Positions 7,709-15,709 of a stretch of DNA of 64,000 nt are shown here, piece by piece. Position numbers and translations under genes: made by a program. The notes below the pieces were generated by a model. It saw only the letters and a list, made by a program, of their open reading frames with translations. It did not search any database and had not been told where the DNA came from. Positions within the stretch are counted from its first letter, which is position 1. Every line of letters begins with the position of its first letter. Source of the DNA: Gemmatimonadota bacterium (lineage in GTDB: Bacteria > Latescibacterota > UBA2968 > UBA8231); contig JABHDC010000118.1 of NCBI GenBank assembly GCA_018673255.1, forward strand, positions 88,474 through 152,473. Direction: 5' to 3'.

Positions 7709-10594
7709 ATGAAATGCTTCGCCATCGTCCTCGTCTCTCTCGTCGCCCTCTGGGCTCCCGCCAGCAGCTCGGTTGCCCAGATCGGTATTCTCGGCGATTC
7801 CTACATGGGGCCCGTGACTGATGCGCTGGATCATCTGCAACTGTCGCATGAGGCCCTGTCCACGGCTGTGCTGCTGCGACGGGATCCAGCGACGCTGAGT
7901 GTGCTCTTCGTGGCCTACGACGTCGAAGAGAGCGAGGGCATGGTGTCGTGGCTGCAGCGATTCAACGCGGCCGGTGGTGTGTTGTTCACCTTCTATACAC
8001 CGACACCGGAGATGGCCCGGATTCTCGGCATCGAACCTGGTGACTATGTCCATGATGAGTCGGGCCGACGTTTCACCGCCCTGAACACAGCCACGGCCGT
8101 CGCGCAGGCGCCGGCGCAGATGCGGCAACGCTCCGCCAATATCAATCGGGCGCGCCCCCTGACCGAGACCGTGCGGGTTGCGGCGACCTGGATCGATGCC
8201 GACGGGCAGGATACGGGTGAACCTGCTCTGCTGATCGGCCCTGCCGGTGTGCACATGACCCATGTCCTGCTCGGTCACGATTCCGAGGGTGCGATGCGTC
8301 TCTATGCGGCGCTGCTGGGGCATTTCGACCCGTCGCTCTGGGATGCGGCCATCGACGGGGCACTGCAACAGGCGACGGCCATCGGTGGCGGCCCTGATGC
8401 GCTGGCCCGGGAAGCGACAGGCAAGCGTGGTCGTGCTGCGCTGGCCGAGTATCGTGAGGCGTTGGTAGCTGCGCGACGTGCGGTCGAGGCAGGTGAACCG
8501 AAGCTGGCACTGACCCAGGCCGGCCTGGCACGTCAGGCGGCCACTCGCGTTCTGGCACTGAGTCAGACTTCGCGCGAAGGGGAGTTCCGGGCCGTATGGA
8601 TCCACTCTCCCTTCGGCGTGTCAGACTGGGGTTGGGATCGCTCCATGGAAGAGCTGGCAGCGGCCGGCTTCAATGCCATCATCCCGAACATGCTCGATGC
8701 AGGTCAGTCCAGTTATCCGAGCGACTATCTGCCGTCCCATCCCCGGGTGGCCGAAGCGGGCGATCAGATGGCGGCGTTGGTTGCGGCGGCCAGGAAACAT
8801 GGCATCGAGGTCCACGCCTGGAAGGTGAACTACAACCTGAGTACGGCGCCGGCGAACTTTGTCGAACGCATGCGGCAGGAGGGGAGGCTGCAGGCGGGCC
8901 AGGATGGCGAGGAGATGCCGTGGCTGTGTCCTTCTCATCCGGAGAATCGCCGCCTCGAAGCGGAGTCGATGCTTGAGGTCGTGCGCAATTACGACGTCGA
9001 TGGAATCCACTTCGACTACATCCGGTATCCAGGCGCGCAGTCGTGTTACGACGATGGGTGCCGCCTGCGGTTTCAGGCGCAGACGGGACATCAGGTTGAG
9101 AACTGGCCGCGGGATGTGGTCACGGGTGAGTTGACGACCCCCTTCCAGAAATGGCGTCAGGAACAGGTGACGGCCCTCGTGCGTGAGGTCGCCGTGCGCA
9201 GTCGCGATATCCGACCCGAGGTGGAGTTGTCGGCGGCCGTGTTCTCCAACTGGCCCGAATCTCGTTACACCGTGGGCCAGGACTGGGTCCTGTGGGCGAA
9301 GGAGGGTTATCTGGATTTCGTCTGCCCCATGGACTACATCCCGGATGTGGGCGAACACGCGGCCATGGTGAAGCGGCAGGTGGACTGGGTGGACGGACGC
9401 ATCCCGCTCTATGCGGGGATCGGGGCCTGGGATATGTCATCCGTCGAAGACATCCTCACCGAGGTGGCGGGAACGCGCCGACTCGGTGCCGACGGCTTCG
9501 TGTTATTCGAATACAGCGCCGATCTGGCTGAACGCGTCCTGCCCATGCTTCATGCCGGTCTCACCAAACAGGAGACCTACGCCGCGCATCAGGGGCCCCA
9601 CGTCGAATTCCGGATCAATGGCGAGGCGGTCCTCGATGAAGGATCCGGAATCCGGCTCTATCCTGCCGGACAGTCGGTGGCGGTCGATGTGCAGCTCGTG
9701 TCGCGAACCGCCGTGCCGCGGGCGAAAGGGCGTCTCGTGCTGGAGCGTGTCGATGGAGGTGATGCACTCGGTGAAGCGCTCGATGTGAGGACGAAGATGA
9801 GGGCAGAAAGCGTGAGTTATCTGATTGCAGGGGCAGGTGACTGGCGACCGGCAGTCTACGGCGACTACTGGGATGAGAGAGGCAAGAAACATCCCTTCGT
9901 CCGGCGCGGCCCGATCCTGCGTGTGCGATCCCGGAGTCAGATCGACAGCCTGGCCCGGCAATTCGCGCCGCCGCAGATCGAGGGCCCCGGTGTGGCCATG
10001 GGGGTCTTCGCCGACGGACACGGCGCCGGCTCGATTCATGCGGCGCTGTCAGAGATGGATGATGTGATCGCCTTCCAGGCACGGAAGCTGACGGATGAGT
10101 TGCTCGCCCAGACGGACGTATTGGTCATTCCGCAGCCCTACAATCGCTGGACCTTCAGCTCTCAGGATCGGGCACGTCTGCGTGAGTGGGTGCGGGCCGG
10201 TGGCGGCTTGCTGGTCACTCACGACATGGTTGGCATGCGGGGAGCGATGCCGATCATTCCGGAGATCTGTGCTCGGGGCACCGGTTTTCCATCAGCGACC
10301 GGTTTTCAGATCGTCGCCGAGCATCCGGCCGTCATCGGGATCCCCACGGGACTGCAACCACACAGCTACTATGACCACATCACCCTCGAGGCCGGCCCCG
10401 CTGGCGAGGTCCTGGCGGAGGGGGAAGACGGAGAGCCCGTGCTGATCGTGGGTGATTTTGGTGCTGGGCGTTACGCGGCTCTCGGGCTGATTCCGGGGCT
10501 GGGACCGGACGATGGCGAAGTGCCCCTGACCGGGGCAGAGGGGCAACTGGTGGAAGGCCTCGTCGAGTGGCTGTCAGAGAAGGCGGCGCAGTGA
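7709..10594 (+). CDS. exported GHL10-type glycosidase-like protein with flanking amidotransferase-like domains
   Basis: 961 residues with AGGAGG just before the ATG and a signal peptide ending near SSVAQ. An N-terminal alpha/beta segment (residues 20-120) looks like a glutamine-amidotransferase/ThuA-type fold without obvious catalytic residues. The core from residue about 290 (GEFRAVWIHSPFG) to 620 is a TIM barrel of the glycosyl-hydrolase-like 10 (DUF187) family, with the signature DGIHFDYIRYPG at 430-441. Residues 765-955 form a second ThuA/GATase-like domain (GVFADGHGAG, LVIPQPYNRW, GGGLLVTHD). It probably acts on polysaccharide outside the cytoplasm. The substrate is unknown. It is followed by the ANKH-like transporter on the same strand. 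Confidence 0.85.
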   Translation: MKCFAIVLVSLVALWAPASSSVAQIGILGDSYMGPVTDALDHLQLSHEALSTAVLLRRDPATLSVLFVAYDVEESEGMVSWLQRFNAAGGVLFTFYTPTPEMARILGIEPGDYVHDESGRRFTALNTATAVAQAPAQMRQRSANINRARPLTETVRVAATWIDADGQDTGEPALLIGPAGVHMTHVLLGHDSEGAMRLYAALLGHFDPSLWDAAIDGALQQATAIGGGPDALAREATGKRGRAALAEYREALVAARRAVEAGEPKLALTQAGLARQAATRVLALSQTSREGEFRAVWIHSPFGVSDWGWDRSMEELAAAGFNAIIPNMLDAGQSSYPSDYLPSHPRVAEAGDQMAALVAAARKHGIEVHAWKVNYNLSTAPANFVERMRQEGRLQAGQDGEEMPWLCPSHPENRRLEAESMLEVVRNYDVDGIHFDYIRYPGAQSCYDDGCRLRFQAQTGHQVENWPRDVVTGELTTPFQKWRQEQVTALVREVAVRSRDIRPEVELSAAVFSNWPESRYTVGQDWVLWAKEGYLDFVCPMDYIPDVGEHAAMVKRQVDWVDGRIPLYAGIGAWDMSSVEDILTEVAGTRRLGADGFVLFEYSADLAERVLPMLHAGLTKQETYAAHQGPHVEFRINGEAVLDEGSGIRLYPAGQSVAVDVQLVSRTAVPRAKGRLVLERVDGGDALGEALDVRTKMRAESVSYLIAGAGDWRPAVYGDYWDERGKKHPFVRRGPILRVRSRSQIDSLARQFAPPQIEGPGVAMGVFADGHGAGSIHAALSEMDDVIAFQARKLTDELLAQTDVLVIPQPYNRWTFSSQDRARLREWVRAGGGLLVTHDMVGMRGAMPIIPEICARGTGFPSATGFQIVAEHPAVIGIPTGLQPHSYYDHITLEAGPAGEVLAEGEDGEPVLIVGDFGAGRYAALGLIPGLGPDDGEVPLTGAEGQLVEGLVEWLSEKAAQ

Positions 10595-10734
10595 CGAAAC
10601 GCACCCGACTCGTCACCTGTCGTCTGGAGCACTGCTCTCAGTTCGGCTATCAGTTCGGACCTGCTGGCACCGGGGAGCACCTGCCCTCCGGCCGCAGGGC
10701 CGCTGACGCAATGATGGTCAGGGACTGACCGCCC

Positions 10735-12033
10735 TTGCACGCTCAGTTCATCCGATTTCTCGCGCCCCTCATCCTGGCCATGGTGGCCCAGGAACTGAGC
10801 GTACAGTTTCTGAATGGCGGTATGGCCAGGATGCCGCAGGCCGTGGAGACGCTGGCCGCCTTCGGCCTGGCGTATGGCCTGGTGATCCTGATCACCGGGC
10901 CACTGCACCAGTCGCGGCAGCTGGGCCTGGCCATGATCGACAACCTCACCCAGTTGCACACGGGCACGCGCACGATCATCACCATTGGCCTTGGCATGTC
11001 TCTGATCACGGCGATGCTCGGATTGCCGGGCCCCGGTCGCTGGATCGTGGAAGACCTGCACGGGATCGATGCGGATCTGGCCGATCAGGCGCAAGCCGCT
11101 CTGCGCTGGCTTGTCCCCCTTCCCCTGGTGGACGGCATGGCGCGCTATTGCTCGGGATTGCTCGCGCGGGCGCGGCGCACGGATATCGTCAGTGCCAGCG
11201 GATTGGCCGGCATTGTCGTGCGAATCACGGCCGTCTTCGCCCTGCTCGACATGGAGTTTGTCGCTTCGCAGCCGATTCTGCTGCCCGTGGCGGTGACCGC
11301 CCTTGGATCGATGACCGAGTGTCTGGTGCTGGTCGCCGGGCACCTGCGTTTCTCGCGCCCGTCTCTGCCGGAAGCCGGCCCGCCCGTGACGGTGACGGCG
11401 ATCATCGCCTTCCTGTGGCCCCTGGCTGTGATCATGCTCTTCCAGGGCGCCAGTCGGCCACTCATCAATCTGGTCGTCTCACGAGGCAGCGATGCGACGC
11501 AATCCCTGGCCGTGCTCACCATCGTCTATGCCCTCGGGCACATCCATTACGGCTGGACCAATGAGATCCGCTCTCTGGCGCCCGCCTTCCGCGATGAGAA
11601 GGGGCATCTGTTCCACATCCGGCGATTTGCCGTGGCCTGCTGCGCGATCTCTTTCGCGCTGGCCCTCGTGTTGTTCTGGACACCGATCCGTGGCTATCTC
11701 CTGCTGGACCTGATCGGTGTCGAGCCGGGTCTGGCCGAACTGTGTGTCGTCCCCCTGATGATCTTCTCCTTCTTCCCCTTCGCGGTGACATTGCGGAGTT
11801 ACTACCACGGGGTGGGATTGATGCACCGGGTGACCGATGTCATGGCGTGGAGTGGTCCGTGCCGGCTGATCGCCATTGTGGCGGTACTGGCCATGTTGTC
11901 ACTCACCGGGCTGGCGGGTGCCACCATCGGCGTGGCGGCGCTCCTGTGCGGCTTCATCGCCGAGACGGCCGCAGTCGCCTGGAGTGTACGGCGACGTGTC
12001 CGGATCAGGGATTCGGGATGTGTTCCTGGGTGA
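10735..12033 (+). CDS. bacterial homologue of the ANKH (progressive ankylosis) transporter, MOP superfamily
   Basis: 432 residues, 10-12 membrane helices. The TTG start is forced: a TGA lies in frame at 10726, and the first residues (FIRFLAPL) line up with the start of animal ANKH. From memory of the human protein, matching stretches include AAFGLAYGL and a following TGP, FLWPLAVIM then SRPLINLVVSR, the VLTIVYALGHIHYGW segment, and an extended block FWTPIRGYLLLDLIGVEP followed by AELCVVPLMIFSFFP. The similarity is far above background for a membrane protein. ANKH exports pyrophosphate precursors (ATP, citrate) from animal cells and belongs to the MATE/flippase superfamily. The bacterial role is unknown. 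The gene follows the GHL10 protein and its 3' end overlaps the convergent cupin gene by 29 bp. Confidence 0.85.
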   Translation: MHAQFIRFLAPLILAMVAQELSVQFLNGGMARMPQAVETLAAFGLAYGLVILITGPLHQSRQLGLAMIDNLTQLHTGTRTIITIGLGMSLITAMLGLPGPGRWIVEDLHGIDADLADQAQAALRWLVPLPLVDGMARYCSGLLARARRTDIVSASGLAGIVVRITAVFALLDMEFVASQPILLPVAVTALGSMTECLVLVAGHLRFSRPSLPEAGPPVTVTAIIAFLWPLAVIMLFQGASRPLINLVVSRGSDATQSLAVLTIVYALGHIHYGWTNEIRSLAPAFRDEKGHLFHIRRFAVACCAISFALALVLFWTPIRGYLLLDLIGVEPGLAELCVVPLMIFSFFPFAVTLRSYYHGVGLMHRVTDVMAWSGPCRLIAIVAVLAMLSLTGLAGATIGVAALLCGFIAETAAVAWSVRRRVRIRDSGCVPG

Positions 12034-12769
12034 TCCAGTCCATGCCCCGTCGATCGCGGAACAGGTCGATCCAGATGTAGTGGAGCCTCCTTGGCTCGTG
12101 CACCTCGACGCCGTGGCTCGAGCCCAGGGGGATGTGCAGGAGGATGCCTTCACCGAAGGCGAGGCTGGTCTCGTCGGCTGTGACGATGCAGTCATTGTCC
12201 CGCAAGCCGAAGAAGAGTTGCTCCAGCATGGGATGTTCGTGGGCGGCGACGCGATCATCGCCCGTGGTCTCCACCGAACCGATGCACAGGCGTGGGAAGG
12301 TGTGCTCCGGCAGGAGCGTTCGGCTCACCGTCTTCTCGCTCTTGATCCGCTCACGGTAGGTCTTGCAGTCGGAGTAGGAGAGAAAGAGCGGATAGCGATC
12401 GCCGGCGTCCTGCAGTTCCTGCAGGTCCGTGGGGGACAGGTCGACGATCAACTCGAGGCATCGGAGGGACGTGTCGCCTGTCAGGTTGGAGTGCATGGTG
12501 AGGGCCGCATCGTGGCGAGGGGCGTAGAAGACCATCTCGGTGACCTCGTATCGCTCACCACCGCTGTCCAGCGATCCAGACCCTTCGACGAAGAGATAGA
12601 CCCGTCCCTGCATCTGGACGGGCTCGATGGTCAACGTCGCGCCTGGAGCGATCACATGGCAGACCGTCTGCAGTCCATCGATCTCGCCGGGCAGCACCGG
12701 TACGGAAGCTGTCCCGGTCAGATCTCTGACGGCGAGGTTTACATCCTGGTGTCGAATGCCGCGCGGCAT
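12005..12769 (-). CDS. two-cupin protein, KduI/IolB-like
   Basis: 254 residues, ATG with GAGAGG upstream. Two cupin halves are visible: residues 35-110 (GATLTIEPVQMQGRVYLFVEGSG) and 160-235 (AAHEHPMLEQLFFGLRDND, then LLHIPLGSSHGVEVHEP). The second half keeps a metal-binding H-x-H...E...H set. The bicupin layout recalls sugar isomerases KduI and IolB, which act on uronate or inositol breakdown products, and would suit the uronate genes nearby. I could not match it to either with confidence. It converges on the ANKH-like gene with overlapping ends. Confidence 0.7.
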   Translation of the reverse strand: MPRGIRHQDVNLAVRDLTGTASVPVLPGEIDGLQTVCHVIAPGATLTIEPVQMQGRVYLFVEGSGSLDSGGERYEVTEMVFYAPRHDAALTMHSNLTGDTSLRCLELIVDLSPTDLQELQDAGDRYPLFLSYSDCKTYRERIKSEKTVSRTLLPEHTFPRLCIGSVETTGDDRVAAHEHPMLEQLFFGLRDNDCIVTADETSLAFGEGILLHIPLGSSHGVEVHEPRRLHYIWIDLFRDRRGMDWITQEHIPNP

Positions 12770-12865
12770 GAGACCTCTCGAAGTTCAGGGTGCGAAGTTC
12801 AACACTCGGTCGGACGCGCGATGCCTGCTACGTTCAAGACCGGGCTCAGCCCATTGTGATCGTAT

Positions 12866-12893
12866 CGCCTGACGCCTGACGCCTGACGCCTGA
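12866..12893. repeat. four tandem copies of a 7-bp repeat (CGCCTGA)
   Basis: Four exact head-to-tail copies lie in the 143-bp spacer between the tldE stop and the cupin start. It is too short for a CRISPR or VNTR assignment and is probably slippage-derived. Confidence 0.9.
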
Positions 12894-12912
12894 CGTCGCG
12901 CGACCCGCGTCC

Positions 12913-14265
12913 CTACAGATTGAAGTGGAAGCCCTCTACCAGTGCCCCGGGGAATCTTGCCGATGAAGTGACCCGGCGACCGTAGGATCCCGCATCGAGT
13001 ATCATCTCCCGTTCCTGTGTCAGGCCGATCAGATTCTCGCCGAGAGCACGGAAGAGGGTTTCGTCGAAGCGCATGACATTGATGGGGGCCAAGATCTGAC
13101 CATCCTCGACCCAGAAACAGGCGAAACGGGTCATCCCTGTAATGCGACAGGCGGGCCGGTCGGAGTAGTTCAGATACCAGACATTGTTGATGTAGACACC
13201 TGTCCCGAGTCGTTCGAGGACCTCTGCCATGGGGATGTCACCGGCGGCCAGGTCCATGGAGGCGGCACCTTCCGAATCATCGGCGCCATTGGTTTCGACG
13301 CCATACTCGCGTGCTGATCGTGGTGAGATGAGGCATTCGGCATGGGCGCCGGCGGTGATGAGAGGTACCTGATCTGGCTTGAGATAACCCTGCATCTGGA
13401 AATTGGCGGCCACACCGTCGGCCGTGTTGTCACACAGATGTACACCATGATGCAGTCGGGCATCGTCGGTGATCATGCGTAGCAACGATGTGCCCTTCGT
13501 CCGGTGGGATTTCAGGCCCAGGCCACCCCAGTTGAGCATGCCCACCACATCCGCCAGGGCACCGGGGGCCAGGTAGACGCGGTAGTCCCCGGGCGGAATC
13601 GTACGGGGTTCGCGTTCGAGGGTGGCCAACTGAACCAGTGCATCGTCGACCTTGGCCTGGAAGTCGGCAGCATTCCACTGCGTTCCTGCATAACCGCACT
13701 TGACCGCCTTGTCGGCCTGCAGGTAGAAGGACCAGTCGAAATTCACACTGTGGCTGGCAAACCAGTTGCGCTGACCGAGAGAGTTGGCAAAGCCGCGATA
13801 GATCCCACCCATGGCGAGAATGCCGACCAGATCGTGGCCAGCGCCGGCAGCCAGAATCTGGGACACGATCTCATCGGCCGGTGGTAACATGTTCTCGGAC
13901 TCCACGTCACTGGATACGGGCTCGGTGTTGTAAAGCAGGTGCGGATCCTCCGGCAGTTGCGCCAGGCGCTCTCGCATGAAGTCCAGCAAGGCGCAGGTGC
14001 GGTGGGAGTCGACGGAGACATCCCGGCCATTGCGACACTCGTGGGCACCGGTGAGGGTGATCTGCACACTCGTGTGACGCTGCCCATCGATCAGCTGCAT
14101 CGTCAGGTAACGCTGCTGGACGTGGCCAGGCTGGCGCACCTTCGAGTGGTTGAAGCGGACGAAGTCGGTCTCCTCGCTGGAGAAGTTGAGGAGCAGCACC
14201 TCATTGCCGGTGACCTTTGCACAAGCCTCGTCGGCCAGTTCGTAGAAATCGCTTTTCATCGTCAT
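12913..14265 (-). CDS. tldE: TldE/PmbA-like subunit of the TldD/E protease
   Basis: 450 residues. ATG 14265 is chosen because GGAG sits 7 bp upstream; GTG 14271, overlapping the tldD stop as GTGA, is an alternative. It has the TldD/PmbA fold but no HExxxH motif, as expected for the non-catalytic partner TldE. TldD/TldE form a heterodimeric metalloprotease that degrades unfolded peptides and trims modified peptides such as microcin B17. Family-like stretches include NGRDVSVDSHRTC, GVAANFQMQGYL and the C-terminal GALVEGFHFNL. It is the third gene of an operon with the FAD oxidoreductase and tldD. Confidence 0.85.
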   Translation of the reverse strand: MTMKSDFYELADEACAKVTGNEVLLLNFSSEETDFVRFNHSKVRQPGHVQQRYLTMQLIDGQRHTSVQITLTGAHECRNGRDVSVDSHRTCALLDFMRERLAQLPEDPHLLYNTEPVSSDVESENMLPPADEIVSQILAAGAGHDLVGILAMGGIYRGFANSLGQRNWFASHSVNFDWSFYLQADKAVKCGYAGTQWNAADFQAKVDDALVQLATLEREPRTIPPGDYRVYLAPGALADVVGMLNWGGLGLKSHRTKGTSLLRMITDDARLHHGVHLCDNTADGVAANFQMQGYLKPDQVPLITAGAHAECLISPRSAREYGVETNGADDSEGAASMDLAAGDIPMAEVLERLGTGVYINNVWYLNYSDRPACRITGMTRFACFWVEDGQILAPINVMRFDETLFRALGENLIGLTQEREMILDAGSYGRRVTSSARFPGALVEGFHFNL

Positions 14266-14267
14266 GA

Positions 14268-15701
14268 TCACTCTCCCCCGAAGACTTCGACATCACCGAA
14301 CAGCGCCGGCGGTGAGGCGTGGCCCACCCGAATCACCTGGTTGGGTTCACCTTTGCCACAGAAGGGTGTGCCCAGCACTTCGAAGTGGTCGGCATCACCG
14401 ACCCCTTTCAAGGCACGCCAGAAGGTTGCCGAGATGCCCTTGTAGTTCGGCTTCTTCACCATCCCAGCCAGTTCACCATCCCGGATGAGATGTCCCATCT
14501 CGCAGCCGAACTGGAACTTGTTACGGCTGTCATCGATCGACCACGATGTGTTACGCTGCATGTAGATGCCATTCTCGACGCCACCGATGAGTTCATCCAG
14601 CGTGGACGTGCCCGGCTCGAGGTTCAGATTCGCCATGCGATCGATAGGGGGACGATTCCAGGAGCAGGCGCGGGAGTTGGCCACACCGGGCTGATCGGCA
14701 CGCAGTTGCGAGGTGATGCCACCCAGTGCGCGTTCGAGGATGCCATCACGGATGATGTATTGCTTGTCGGCGGCGACGCCGTCATCGTCCCACTGGTAGG
14801 TGGCAAACTCGTCGGCGATCGTCGGATCGAAGGTGATGTTGAGCAGATCCGAACCGTAGCGATAGCTGCCCAGCATATCTAGGGTGACGAAACTCGTGCC
14901 GGCATAATTGCGCTCATCCCCGAGGATGCGATCCAGTTCGAGGGGGTGGCCGATCGATTCGTGGATCTGCAGATACATCTGGTCCGGTGCCAGCAGCAGG
15001 TCCATGGTCCCCGTGGGGCAGTTCGGTGCCAGCAACAGTTGAATCACTTCGTCGGCCAGGCGCGGTGCCTGGTGATCGAAGTCGACGGCATCGAGGATCT
15101 CGAGACCGCCCTGGCGGCCGAAGTCGAAGCCGCCATAACGTCGATTTACCGTCTCACTGCCCTCATTGGCGGTGACCGACAGACCGGGGATCAGATACTC
15201 GAATTTCTGATGGGTCCGGCCGCCATCACTGGTGAGGTAGAGTTGTTCGCTCGCCAGCCACCACAGACTCGCCGACCAGTCGACGATGCGGTCATCGGTC
15301 TTGAGTCGCTGGCACTCGGTGCGAACGCGGTCGATCCGGTCGCCCAGGGGTGTATCCTCCCAGGGCTGGGCGACGGAGGCGGAGTAGTCGCCGACCGGGG
15401 CCGGACGGGCGATGCGGCCGTGGTCGACGACGGCATGTCCGGCAGTCTTGCGGGCCCAATCCGTGGCCCGCTCAAGCGCGGCGTGCAGTCCACTCAGACT
15501 CAAGTCAGACGTGGCGGAATAACCCAACCCGCCGCCATCGACGACGGTGATCATGACGCCCACATCATCATCGGTGTCGACCGGTTGCAGGACATCCTGC
15601 CGTACCTCGATGGCCTCGTTCTGCTCAGAGACGAATCGCAGGGAGCAGAAGTCGACGGCCGGTGCCAGTTCCTTGAAATGTCGTTCGACGGTTTCGAGCA
15701 T
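14268..15701 (-). CDS. tldD: TldD-like metalloprotease, catalytic subunit
   Basis: 477 residues from ATG 15701, 8 bp after the upstream stop; a longer start at 15734 would run into the FAD oxidoreductase. The zinc-protease motif HESIGH (about residues 247-252, the HExxxH of TldD) is intact, followed by LELDRILGDE. Later GVANSRA and the C-terminal CGKGEPNQVIRVGHASP are family features. With TldE it forms a channel protease that cleaves extended, disordered peptides. Overlap of the stop with the tldE start suggests coupled translation. No obvious peptide substrate gene lies next to it. Confidence 0.9.
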   Translation of the reverse strand: MLETVERHFKELAPAVDFCSLRFVSEQNEAIEVRQDVLQPVDTDDDVGVMITVVDGGGLGYSATSDLSLSGLHAALERATDWARKTAGHAVVDHGRIARPAPVGDYSASVAQPWEDTPLGDRIDRVRTECQRLKTDDRIVDWSASLWWLASEQLYLTSDGGRTHQKFEYLIPGLSVTANEGSETVNRRYGGFDFGRQGGLEILDAVDFDHQAPRLADEVIQLLLAPNCPTGTMDLLLAPDQMYLQIHESIGHPLELDRILGDERNYAGTSFVTLDMLGSYRYGSDLLNITFDPTIADEFATYQWDDDGVAADKQYIIRDGILERALGGITSQLRADQPGVANSRACSWNRPPIDRMANLNLEPGTSTLDELIGGVENGIYMQRNTSWSIDDSRNKFQFGCEMGHLIRDGELAGMVKKPNYKGISATFWRALKGVGDADHFEVLGTPFCGKGEPNQVIRVGHASPPALFGDVEVFGGE

Positions 15702-15709
15702 GTCTGTTT

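Noticed and set aside
7526..8605. 359-codon minus-strand frame
   Set aside because: Antisense to the GHL10 gene, which has a signal peptide, ribosome site and motifs.
11876..12859. 327-codon plus-strand frame
   Set aside because: Covers the cupin gene on the opposite strand and the ANKH-like 3' end; composition is that of a GC-skewed shadow.
12866..12893. CRISPR-like short repeats
   Set aside because: Four direct 7-bp copies with no spacers and no cas genes; a simple tandem repeat.
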